64,000 nucleotides of DNA from Nostoc sp. CHAB 5844. GTDB lineage: Bacteria > Cyanobacteriota > Cyanobacteriia > Cyanobacteriales > Nostocaceae. The notes beneath the pieces were generated by a model. That model searched no databases and was not told where the DNA came from. It saw only the letters and a program-made list of their open reading frames with translations. Of this stretch, positions 53,211 to 62,074 are shown piece after piece. The stretch spans positions 62,001-126,000 of the forward strand of contig NZ_JAIVFW010000014.1 of NCBI RefSeq assembly GCF_020829595.1, read 5' to 3'. Position 1 is the first letter of the stretch. Each line of letters opens with the position of its first letter. Made by a program: the position numbers and the translations under genes.

Positions 53211-55250
53211 ATGATTAAAGCCTACAAATGGCAGTCTTGCCTAACTTTATCGCTGGTAGCTTTAGCATATTTTGAAATTACACCCATAAAATTAGCGCAA
53301 AGTACACCTACTGATATTCAGAGTAACTGGGCGCAGTCATGTATTGTAAAACTATCCGAGCAAGGTATTATTAGTGGTTACCCGGATGGAACTTTTCGTC
53401 CTAATGCGCCTGTAACTCGTGCAGAGTTTGCAGTGATGGTTAGTAAAGCTTTTCCTAAAGTCAAAAAAACGCGTGAACCAGTTCAGTTTGTCGATGTACC
53501 CTCAAATTACTGGGCTAATAATGGGATTAAACAAGCTTCTCAAACAGGATTTGTATCAGGTTATCCCAATCAAATTTTCAATCCTAACCAAAATATTCCC
53601 CGCGCTCAGGTTTTAGTAGCTTTGGCAAGTGGTTTAAAATACTCTCCAACTAAACCTGTTAGCACAACTTTAAACGCTAATTTTACTGATGCCAATCAAA
53701 TTCCTAATTATGCACAAAAAGGAATAGCAGCTGCAACTGAAAAAAAACTGGTTGTCAACTATCCAAATGTTAAATCTCTCAATCCTAATCAATTAGCAAA
53801 TCGGGCTGAAGTATCTGCTTTCTTGTGTCAAGCTTTAGCAAAAACTCAACAAGCTAGTACTATTCCTGCAAAGTATATTGCGGGTGGTGCCACCTCTTCA
53901 TCTTCAATATTTGTCACTGTTCAACAAGGCGCAAGACAAAAATTTCAAGGTTTGGGATTTAGTTCAACTGTTGCTGGCAGTAGAAGATACTCGCAGTTAA
54001 CACAGTCACAAAAAAATAGACTGCAAAAATTGCTGTGTACTGATGCCAAATTTAAGATAGTTAGACTGTGGTTTCCAGCAAAAAAATACTCTCCTCAGCC
54101 TGGTGATGAAGATATGTCTGTATTTGTAAATCCTCATGTAAAATCGGGATTTATTGCTGATGCTTTGGCAAATGGTTGTAATACGCTTTTGTTAGCTCCT
54201 GATAGTATTCCAGCTTATATGAAAGCTGATGATACTAACTATATCCAGGATTCTCAGATTAAGAATTATGCTGCACTATTGGTGAATTTTATCTCTAAGC
54301 TAAAACAAGAGTATGGAATCCAAATTAATGCTACAGGTATATTAAACGAACCTAATGATAGAACAATCAAATTTACAGATGCTCAGTGGCCTGTAATGAT
54401 TCAAACTCTTCGCCAACAATTGGATAATCGCGGTTTGAAAAATGTAGAAATAGTGACACCGGAACTGGCTAACGGTGATGCTGTGGCTGTGCGAATTATC
54501 AAAGCTATAAAGAATGATTCTCAAGCATGGAAAGATTTAACGGCTATCTCAACCCATTCTTATAATAATGCGGCAACACCAGCGATCGCTCAACTAATTG
54601 ACGGAACAAATAAAGAGTATTGGATTACAGAAGCTGGGAATAATGGTAAGGAAGAACCAGGAGATGCTGTAATTGCTGCTTCTGCTGCTTCTCGCTTTCT
54701 CAACGACATGAACAATCGAGTTACTCACTGGATTTGGTTTATTGGACATGCACAAGCAGATCCTCGTGATAATGCTACACGCATAATTCGTTATTCTGTC
54801 GAACCGTTTAAGTATGATATCTTCCAGAAATATTATTATCTCCAACAATTGAGTCAAACATTTGATACAGGAACCACCTTTAGAAGAAGTGTGAGTTCTC
54901 TTGACAAAAGTATGACATGGACTTTTGGTAAAAAGCCTCGCATCACTGTAGCATCTGCAAAAAATCCTGATGGTTCATGGGGGATAGCTATTAGTAACTA
55001 TACTGCTGAAAAATTTGCCGATCCTAGCGTTTCAAAATGGGAAAAAACTCAAGGTGGCTACCCAGCAAAAAGTTTTGAGGTGACAGTGTATGTCGAAGAA
55101 CTTGCCCAAGCTGGAGACATCAAAATGCGGATGTATCGCTCAAACAGCAATGTAAATAATAAATATATAGGCGATCGCGTCATGCGTAAAGGCAGAATTA
55201 CGATTCCAAAAGTAGAAAGTTTGGATTTAATTACTCTGCGTAGTCAGTAA
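53211..55250 (+). CDS. Secreted protein with three SLH domains and a GH30-like glycosidase
   Basis: 679 residues from ATG at 53211 with GAGG about 12 bases upstream. A signal peptide precedes SLH repeats at about 25-75, 85-135 and 150-200 (GIISGYPDGTFRPNAPVTRAEF and copies), which anchor to pyruvylated wall polymer or outer membrane. The rest is a (beta/alpha)8 glycosidase with GILNEPND (acid/base Glu) and YWITEAGNN (nucleophile Glu) at the GH30/GH-A spacing. It probably degrades a polysaccharide at the cell surface. SLH repeats with this catalytic type are an uncommon pairing. Confidence 0.83.
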   Translation: MIKAYKWQSCLTLSLVALAYFEITPIKLAQSTPTDIQSNWAQSCIVKLSEQGIISGYPDGTFRPNAPVTRAEFAVMVSKAFPKVKKTREPVQFVDVPSNYWANNGIKQASQTGFVSGYPNQIFNPNQNIPRAQVLVALASGLKYSPTKPVSTTLNANFTDANQIPNYAQKGIAAATEKKLVVNYPNVKSLNPNQLANRAEVSAFLCQALAKTQQASTIPAKYIAGGATSSSSIFVTVQQGARQKFQGLGFSSTVAGSRRYSQLTQSQKNRLQKLLCTDAKFKIVRLWFPAKKYSPQPGDEDMSVFVNPHVKSGFIADALANGCNTLLLAPDSIPAYMKADDTNYIQDSQIKNYAALLVNFISKLKQEYGIQINATGILNEPNDRTIKFTDAQWPVMIQTLRQQLDNRGLKNVEIVTPELANGDAVAVRIIKAIKNDSQAWKDLTAISTHSYNNAATPAIAQLIDGTNKEYWITEAGNNGKEEPGDAVIAASAASRFLNDMNNRVTHWIWFIGHAQADPRDNATRIIRYSVEPFKYDIFQKYYYLQQLSQTFDTGTTFRRSVSSLDKSMTWTFGKKPRITVASAKNPDGSWGIAISNYTAEKFADPSVSKWEKTQGGYPAKSFEVTVYVEELAQAGDIKMRMYRSNSNVNNKYIGDRVMRKGRITIPKVESLDLITLRSQ

Positions 55251-55293
55251 TCATAAATTTGCTGATTTGTATAGCAATCCTATCTGATTGTCC

Positions 55294-55326
55294 AGATACC
55301 CGATTCCTCAAAAAAGTCGGGTATCT
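55294..55326 (+). terminator. Terminator of the SLH-glycosidase gene
   Basis: AGATACCCGA (55294-55303) and TCGGGTATCT (55317-55326) form a 10-bp stem followed by TGTTTCTC. It is also a member of a dispersed hairpin family (see 7855-7890). Confidence 0.7.
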
Positions 55327-55501
55327 TGTTTCTCACGAACGATCAGTATGACACACATATCTTATCGTTAAGTGATTAGGCAGACATGATATTATTCGTC
55401 AATTAACCATCCACACTTGCTATAACTTTTGTTCCTAAAGCAACTTATTGTCTCCCCAACTTATTATGAGGATGATATACCTCAATCAATGTTTTATACC
55501 A

Positions 55502-56653
55502 TTAATGATTTGAAGACTGCATTTGAGAATTAACATATTGCCTAATCAAAGGCTGTACAGTAAATAGTATCTGATCTTTATCGTTATGATGATGTTGAAT
55601 TAGAGAACGTCTTCTTAAAGACTGCATGGCGTTAAATAAATCTGTAGGTAAAAGCTCCGTCTTCTCTAATAATTTCGATATGGAAATTGCTTCAATATCT
55701 TCTGCTATCACAGACATGACTTGTTTTTCTATAATAGATAATCTCTGAAATAACAAATTTAATTTATACTTTAAATCTTCATTTAAAACCAATTTGTCAT
55801 ATTTAAATAATTCAGAAATTCTGCCACCAAACAAATCTTGAATCATTGTAGCAGTAATTTTTAACCATAGTGGGTTTCCTCCATAATAATCTATTAAATT
55901 TGACCAATTTTCTTCTTCTACTAAACCTTTATCTTTGAGTATGCTTCTTGCTGCTTCACCTAAACCAGTTAATTCTAGTGTTTGAACTGCTCTATTTTCT
56001 TCTTCTAGTTCAACAATTTCTCTCGGTTTATCCCTACTTAGCAGCAATAAACAACTTTTATGCTGAGATTCTCCTAGTCGTTGAAATAGCTCTCCATAAT
56101 CTTCATAACCAGATTCGTAACTACCAACTAGTTGTCCATTACTAAAAACAGAATGCACATCATCAAGTATTATCAAACAGCGATACTTTTGCAAATATTC
56201 CAACAGTTGCGATCGCCTAATATTTGAATTCGTTGGTAAATCTTTTTCTTGTTGGTTTGAAAATAATTTAATTAAATCTCTCTGAATTTCTATAAGACGT
56301 GGTTTAGAGACTAGATTTCGCCAAACTACATAATCAAAATTATCTCTAATTTCTTCTAATAAATGTCTAGTAAGAGTAGTTTTTCCAATACCACTAATAC
56401 CTAAAATAGCAATTAAACGAAGACTTTTCTTAATTATTAATATTTTTAACTTGTTTAATTCGTCAGTGCGTCCGTATAAAGTCGTAATATCGGGTGCATC
56501 GCTTAAATCTTGACGCTGAATATCAGTGTTTTTATTATCATAAATTTGTTGTTGAGGTGAGATATTAGCAACTTTTGGAGGTTTTGATGTATCTGCACAA
56601 ACGTTAACATGACCATTATGAACAAAGTCACCAAAAACATTAACCCTGTTCTG
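55502..56653 (-). pseudogene. NB-ARC ATPase gene lacking its 5' end
   Basis: The minus strand is open for 384 codons from just after a TGA (56654-56656) to TGA at 55502. No start codon exists in the first part of that frame; a frame from ATG at 56689 runs into the TGA. The protein has Walker A ILGISGIGKTTL and Walker B RCLIILDDVHSVF, GNPLWLKI in the ARC part and a C-terminal winged helix. In relatives an N-terminal helix-turn-helix sensor (about 80-100 residues) precedes this; it is missing here. It therefore looks truncated and probably silent, unless an alternative start is used. A short frame from an internal TTG (55502-56203) would lack Walker A. Confidence 0.72.
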
Positions 56654-56690
56654 TCACTCTCCGGAGTAGATAAATAGTAAATCAACCATT

Positions 56691-57145
56691 TTATGCAGAG
56701 GAATAAAATGGTTTGAACTGATTCATGGCAGTAATTAAGTGATTAAACCCAAGCAATAAATTAGAATTGGGAAAAATATCCAACCAAGGATAAATCAACC
56801 AAAAAATTAAGAGTGGTTGAACGATTAAGCGAGGATTATTTAGAACATTCTTCCATCCAATTGCATGATTCCATTGTTGATGAGTTGAAAACTTAACAGA
56901 ATTACTACGCACCTCGGTTTTACTGGGTTGATTGCGGTAAGGTTCTAATAATGAGGCTGTTGTGGCAATTTTACCAAGTAATCCAAGAGATTGAAGGTTA
57001 GGACTGGGGGAAGGTGCGGGAGAGAAGAAGATATCGATTTGACGAACTTCATCTGTGACTTCCCGACTGACTTCTATTTTTCCAAAGGGGAGAGTAATTC
57101 TTCTAGATATTGTTTAGCAAATTGATCATGGGGTTGTCTGGTCAT
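56691..57145 (-). pseudogene. Frameshifted fragment of a cyanobacterial family protein
   Basis: From ATG at 57145 the minus strand reads MTRQPHDQFAKQYLEELL and a stop after 23 codons (57074-57076). One base shift gives EVSREVTDEVRQIDIFFSPA and LQSLGLLGKIATTASLLEP, continuing to QPSKTEVRS. From there the sequence (QWNHAIGWKNVLNNPRLIV...FNHLITAMNQFKPF) does not look like the family and may be foreign DNA joined by deletion. The opening is the one of a multiplied cyanobacterial family with PD-(D/E)XK-type relatives. It is out of use: frameshift plus lost C-terminus. Confidence 0.6.
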
Positions 57146-57154
57146 TAGTCACAA

Positions 57155-58399
57155 CTATTTTTTGAGTAGCAAATAGTATAGTGAACCATTACCACCTGTA
57201 ATCCCAGCGCGATCGCCTGCTAATTTACCAGTTCCCATAAAATAATCTACCCGTCCTGGGCCTTTAATCGCACTGCCTGTATCTTGATCGAGGACAAAAC
57301 GGCTGACAGTACGATACTCTAATTTGCCACCCACATCTGGATAGGGGAATGAACTATTAATTAGTGCTAGTGCGCCAGGAGGCATAACAGATTTATCTGT
57401 AGCAATCGAACGTTCTGCTGTTACAGGCACATGAATGCTACCTGTAGCTTGTCTACCGCTAGTTTCTTTGAAGAACACAAAGCGTTCCCAGCGTGGCAAA
57501 TAATTACTCAACTCTAGGGGATTTTGCCGGAAGTAACTGATGAGCCGTGGCATTGTCAAGCTTTCTAGTGGCAGTTTGCCATCTTTGGCTAGTTCTTTGC
57601 CGATACTAGTCCAAGGATAATCAGTTCCGCCTGCATAACCAACAGAAGTAGTTTTGCCATTAGTTAACCTGATTTGAGCAGAACCTTGGATGTGTACCAT
57701 GTATGCGTCTAAACGATCGCGGAACCAAAGGAATTCCAAACCACGCAACTGGCTTTTATCCCCTAATAAACCATCTTTGCCTTCCAAATCAATCCGTTTT
57801 GGATGGGGTTTCGCCCATTGAGCGAAATTCAGCGGTAGTTGATAAAGAGGATATTTATATATAGAAGTTTTAACGCGGCTGGCCTGATAAACAGGCTCGT
57901 AGTAAGCAGTAAATTTAACAGTACCCTTGCCATCGTTGCCTACGGACTTGTAAAACACAAACTCCCGCCGGATAGCGGCTTGGAGTTGGGTTGCAGATTT
58001 AGCTGTTGCAACTAATTGCCGAAAACGCAGCAAACTGCGCCGCACGCGATCGCGTGTAATGCCTGGAACCGGATAATCTTTATATGCAGCGATCGCACTA
58101 TCTTTTGCCAAATAACGTAAACTGTTGTCAATGGCGGCTAAGACAGCCTGGCGATCGCCCCTTTTGCCTCTACTTCCAAAAATTTGCTCATCCCACCCCA
58201 AGCAAGTAGACACAGGAGTGCAACTATTACCGATGTCAACTGGTAGGAGTGGTAATTGTAACTCAGGCGGAGTGCTTGGCTGTGTAGGCAAAGGTACAGG
58301 TAACGGTATCGTCGTCGGAACTTGAGCAACAGCTGGCCAAATTGTGTTTACAAAGGCAATTCCCAGACTCAAAGAAGCCAAAGCAAGGGTTTTTCTCAT
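57155..58399 (-). CDS. mltA: Murein transglycosylase A (MltA)
   Basis: 414 residues with a signal peptide (residues 1-25, ending AVAQ) and a Pro-rich linker. The MltA domain has FTAYYEPVYQASR and HIQGSAQIRLTNG. The 3D domain at the end has FVLDQDTGSAIKGPGRVDYFMGTG with the catalytic Asp. It cuts peptidoglycan glycan strands, leaving 1,6-anhydro ends, in the periplasm. The next gene on this strand starts 4 bases upstream. Confidence 0.92.
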   Translation of the reverse strand: MRKTLALASLSLGIAFVNTIWPAVAQVPTTIPLPVPLPTQPSTPPELQLPLLPVDIGNSCTPVSTCLGWDEQIFGSRGKRGDRQAVLAAIDNSLRYLAKDSAIAAYKDYPVPGITRDRVRRSLLRFRQLVATAKSATQLQAAIRREFVFYKSVGNDGKGTVKFTAYYEPVYQASRVKTSIYKYPLYQLPLNFAQWAKPHPKRIDLEGKDGLLGDKSQLRGLEFLWFRDRLDAYMVHIQGSAQIRLTNGKTTSVGYAGGTDYPWTSIGKELAKDGKLPLESLTMPRLISYFRQNPLELSNYLPRWERFVFFKETSGRQATGSIHVPVTAERSIATDKSVMPPGALALINSSFPYPDVGGKLEYRTVSRFVLDQDTGSAIKGPGRVDYFMGTGKLAGDRAGITGGNGSLYYLLLKK

Positions 58400-58402
58400 G
58401 AT

Positions 58403-58657
58403 TTAGTCGAATCTTTCAACACTAGAACTAAACAGTGGTTCTACCCGGATTGCCACAATCCGAGATGGGCGCACAACCATATACTCTCCTTGAATATTCT
58501 TGATCGGTACACTAATAAAATCATTCGAGGTAGACTTAGGAACAAGTTCGCCACTATACCATTTTTGGAATTCTTGGATGTTTGGAAACCTAATTTCTTC
58601 ACGATGACCAGTTTCCAGCAATAGGTAGACGGCGTATTCATTCGGTGTTCTAGGCAT
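58403..58657 (-). CDS. Small conserved hypothetical protein (84 aa)
   Basis: 84 residues: MPRTPNEYAVYLLLETGHREEIRFPNIQEF and KNIQGEYMVVRPSRIVAIRV. Mixed alpha/beta, no signal. Its stop lies 3 bases before the mltA start, so the two are almost certainly one operon. It may help mltA or be a small accessory; no family recognised. Confidence 0.7.
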   Translation of the reverse strand: MPRTPNEYAVYLLLETGHREEIRFPNIQEFQKWYSGELVPKSTSNDFISVPIKNIQGEYMVVRPSRIVAIRVEPLFSSSVERFD

Positions 58658-58931
58658 AAAGTTGAATCATTAAAAATACGTTCAACCCATGTTAACCATG
58701 TCACCCCAGAATGAAAAGGGTAAGCATACGGGAGCAAGAAAAGCTTAACGGAGAGTTTTCCATTAATCAACCATGAGGTATACTCCTACGTCTCGACTTT
58801 TATTGTCCCTCTTGACGGCCAATACTTGAACCTGTTCCTTAAAAGGTGAGTTTGACAAACAGGACTTACGCAAAAATTGCCACAAAGCTTAATTTATCGA
58901 ACCGCGCTTTTTTGAAATTACAAATGATGAA

Positions 58932-60335
58932 TTACGAAGCCATATTTCTCGGCGGGATTTCTCGCCCTTGATAAAACTGTTGTTCCAATTTCCCTAAACT
59001 AAACCAAATTTCGCCACCGAGTAATACAGCTAAGTTGGCAATAATCACGATGATATTAGAAGTATGACCTGGAAATAATACTGATAAAGACAGCAAACTC
59101 CAAACTAAGGCTGTCGCTATCACCACTCCTAGCCGCAAACGTTGGAGGTTTTTCAGGGCTGGGCGGCAACTAGCGCAGTGTTTCGTGTGAGAATGGTATC
59201 TATCTAATAGGGCTTCTTTGGGCAGTGGCGGTGGTAGAGTCTCGCCTGGAAATGGTTCTGCACAATATTGCTTCACCCAAGAACGCAACTGAAATACAAA
59301 AATATCAGCTTTTGTTGGTAAATAAAACGCTTTGGTAAAGTTGGCACTGCCACCTTTTTGTTCTAAATAGCGTTCTTGGTAATGTAAGAAAATCTGATCG
59401 TCTTCTAGTACGCGATTCTGCCCAAGATGGGAGTACCAACGAGGAGTGAGTTTGAGAAACAAACCTGGCAATTTTGCCGAGAATTTGAAAGGGAAAATGG
59501 CAAATAAGCGACATTCTCCTTTGCGGATAGGAGTTGCATAGACGACTGTCAACGTTCTACCAAACTGCTTGGAGGTGAGGTCATGCCACATCAATCCTGG
59601 TGCAATAAAGGTAGTATCTTGTTTGCCTAAAGCTCCTTTGCGAGGGCCTTCTTGCCAAACACCTTTAAATCCCCATTTGCCTGACTCGACAATTTCCAAT
59701 TCCACAGGCGAAACGTTTGCCCGGTTGCCGACAGTGCGATGATGTGTGTAAGGAATGTGGCTGGAGTCGAGAACGTTTTCCATTAATGTCAAAGCATCGT
59801 ATGGTAAATCTCGAAAAGTATTCAGGCAAATCCACTCATCAGCCTCTTGTTCTAAAACGTCAACAACAGGAACCGGAGTTTTCGCTGCGTTCTCTGCTTG
59901 TCCAGGATAAACAAACAATAGTCCCTGCCGTACTGTAGTAGGTAGTGAAGTCACGCAAGCACGGGGTGAAGTTTCCGCCTTTGAGCCTGCTACTTGTTGC
60001 GGAATGCTTTCACATTTACCTGTCCCAGAAAATGCCCAGCCATGATAAGGACATTCTAGCCAGCCATCTTCATTAACTCTGCCTTCTGAAAGTGGGGCTA
60101 AACGGTGGGGACATTGGTCTTCAAAGGCTCGCCAAGTTTGTTCATTATTGTCCCACCACAAAACTAGGTCTCGCTCTAGTAAGGTGAAGCGCGTTAGCTG
60201 GGATTTATCTAAATCTGCAACGTAGTGGACGGGATACCAAACTTCTTGCCAGTCAAAGCGTTCTGGATCTAGTCCACCAGCAGGTAAATGTTCTGTGGTT
60301 GTTTGGGATAATGGCTGTAACAGGCTGTTGGACAT
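58932..60335 (-). CDS. Rieske oxygenase, pheophorbide a oxygenase-like (PaO/Lls1/Ptc52 family)
   Basis: 467 residues from ATG at 60335 (MSNSLLQPL), preferred to 60407 because the family starts there. The Rieske centre is CPHRLAPLSEGRVNEDGWLECPYHGW. The mononuclear iron ligands lie in LDSSHIPYTHH. Near the C-terminus are CASCRPALKN, the CxxC motif of this plant/cyanobacterial group, and two membrane helices (about 420-460). It should be membrane-bound and act on a chlorophyll-breakdown or related tetrapyrrole substrate. Exact substrate cannot be fixed. Confidence 0.88.
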   Translation of the reverse strand: MSNSLLQPLSQTTTEHLPAGGLDPERFDWQEVWYPVHYVADLDKSQLTRFTLLERDLVLWWDNNEQTWRAFEDQCPHRLAPLSEGRVNEDGWLECPYHGWAFSGTGKCESIPQQVAGSKAETSPRACVTSLPTTVRQGLLFVYPGQAENAAKTPVPVVDVLEQEADEWICLNTFRDLPYDALTLMENVLDSSHIPYTHHRTVGNRANVSPVELEIVESGKWGFKGVWQEGPRKGALGKQDTTFIAPGLMWHDLTSKQFGRTLTVVYATPIRKGECRLFAIFPFKFSAKLPGLFLKLTPRWYSHLGQNRVLEDDQIFLHYQERYLEQKGGSANFTKAFYLPTKADIFVFQLRSWVKQYCAEPFPGETLPPPLPKEALLDRYHSHTKHCASCRPALKNLQRLRLGVVIATALVWSLLSLSVLFPGHTSNIIVIIANLAVLLGGEIWFSLGKLEQQFYQGREIPPRNMAS

Positions 60336-60469
60336 GATGAGATGCGTCAAATAATAATTGTTTTCCCACAGAAAATGTAACAATTTTTTAAAGAGTCTGG
60401 CAGACAAAAGTCATGAAATCAGCCGATGGTCTAAATTAAGATGCAGTTGCACAAAACAATTTCAACTCT

Positions 60470-61222
60470 ATGGCAGTAGACACAAGAGAATGTGCAGAGG
60501 CTAAACTAGTTTTGCGTCAGGCGCTGGCTGCTTGTGGTGGCAACACTAAGGATCAAGCTGTAATTGCTGCTATTGAAAATCTGCGACTTCTCAATCCAAA
60601 TCCAGCCCCAACTCGTAACGGTAAGCTATTAGATAATGAATGGTTATTGATTAGTGCGCCTAATTTTCCTGGAGGCGATCGCTTGAATAATGGTAAGTTT
60701 GCTTATACGCTTGGTCGTCTCGCTTTCAATATGTTTCAGCCAACAAAATTAAAAGTAGTGATTGACCGAGTTCTGCAACCTGTTTTTTTACTAGAAAATG
60801 GCGAACAACGCAGTCACGATATTGTTGTGGAATTTACGACGGCTGATGAAGATTTTGGGCAAATATCTGGGATAGTTCGTAATCTAGGTGTCTGTGAGCC
60901 TATTAGTGATACGGTGCTACAAGTCAGATTTACTGGCGGAATTTTAGCACCGCAAGACCCAAACAAAATGGATGATTGGCAGGCAGTTTTTGGTCAGCAG
61001 CGTCAAAATGCCAAACGCACTTTCAAAGATAGTTTGATGTTGGGTTTATTGCGGTTAATGTTTGGTTTGGTTCCGCCACAAGCAATGAATCCTCAGACTG
61101 GAGAAGTTAAGTTTATCATGGAGCGATCGCCTAAAGGTCGTCTAGAAATTCTCTATCTTGATGAGGAGTTGCGAATCACTTGTGGCGAAAAGGGAACCAT
61201 TTTAGTATGTGAAAGGCAATAG
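60470..61222 (+). CDS. PAP/fibrillin-family protein
   Basis: 250 residues. It has the plastid-lipid-associated protein pattern: KLLDNEWLLISAPNFPGGDR and a C-terminal GRLEILYLDEELRIT, with LAFNMFQPTKLKVVIDRV in between. Family members associate with thylakoids and plastoglobules and bind lipid. Divergent from the Rieske oxygenase gene and close enough to share a control region. Confidence 0.85.
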   Translation: MAVDTRECAEAKLVLRQALAACGGNTKDQAVIAAIENLRLLNPNPAPTRNGKLLDNEWLLISAPNFPGGDRLNNGKFAYTLGRLAFNMFQPTKLKVVIDRVLQPVFLLENGEQRSHDIVVEFTTADEDFGQISGIVRNLGVCEPISDTVLQVRFTGGILAPQDPNKMDDWQAVFGQQRQNAKRTFKDSLMLGLLRLMFGLVPPQAMNPQTGEVKFIMERSPKGRLEILYLDEELRITCGEKGTILVCERQ

Positions 61223-61274
61223 CGATCATCTCAAGGCGAAGGCAGGAGGCAGAGAGCAGCGCGTTGCGGTGAGC

Positions 61275-61354
61275 AGTCCGTTGGGCGGCTTTGCCGACAG
61301 TCACGGAACTGCGTTAGCGCAGCGTTAGCGACGCTCTTGAGCGTCACCCGAAGG
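61275..61354. repeat. Composite REP-like repeat
   Basis: GTTGGGCGGCTTTGCCGACA (also at 46045-46115, inverted) is followed directly by GTTAGCGCAGCGTTAGCGACG with GAGCGTCACCCGAAGGG (also at 14087-14127). The two repeat types are joined here, showing they combine as modules. Confidence 0.65.
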
Positions 61355-61508
61355 GAGGTTCCCTCCGTTGTAGCGACTGCGGAGAGGCAGTAGGCAGCAG
61401 GCAGCTATGCTGGAGGTAAAAACGACTGCTATATTTGAGATTTATAATAAGTTGCTCTCAAAAATAATATTCCTACTCGCTACTCTCCACCCATCAACAT
61501 CTAAGTTC

Positions 61509-61832
61509 ATGCAAACTCCCACTTCTAGTATTCCACATTTAATCGCTGCGGGTTTTCATGCCCTTTCCGATCCCTTGCGGATTAATGTGTTAGAACTATT
61601 GCGACAGCAAGAACTGTGTGTATGTGATTTATGCGATGCTTTGGGGGTTAATCAGTCAAAACTTTCGTTTCATCTCAAAACATTGAAGGAAGCTGGCTTA
61701 GTTAACTCTCGTCAAGAAGGACGTTGGATTTATTACAGTTTAAATATTCCTCAATTTAGCGTTTTAGAGCAATATTTGGCAGATTATTGCCAGCATGGTT
61801 TAGTATCACCTGTACGTTCTTGCTGCGACTAG
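61509..61832 (+). CDS. ArsR/SmtB-family repressor with Cys-type metal site
   Basis: 107 residues from ATG at 61509 (MQTPTSSIPH); an earlier ATG at 61407 adds an AT-rich N-terminus without family match. The winged helix has SDPLRINVLELLRQQ and LGVNQSKLSFHLKTLKEAGL. The metal-binding motif is ELCVCDLC in helix alpha3, and the C-terminus ends SCCD. This is the thiol set of arsenite/antimonite or soft-metal sensors. No arsenic-resistance gene is adjacent in the window, so its target is unknown. Confidence 0.88.
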   Translation: MQTPTSSIPHLIAAGFHALSDPLRINVLELLRQQELCVCDLCDALGVNQSKLSFHLKTLKEAGLVNSRQEGRWIYYSLNIPQFSVLEQYLADYCQHGLVSPVRSCCD

Positions 61833-62074
61833 TAGAAAAAGGCTGAAGTCTGAAGTCTGAAGTCTGAAATGAAGAATCCCGTATAGGGGGCTTTTCAACA
61901 ATTTATATATTAGCACTAACGCATAAGCTAATGAGCGTTTAAGTTGCATATTCTCTGGTTAAGACTGTTTACACCCTTATACCCTTATACCCTTACACTC
62001 CTACACCCATTTTCAAGGCAAGTCTAATACAAATGACCAATCACCAATGACGACCATACCACTGATTATGCAAT

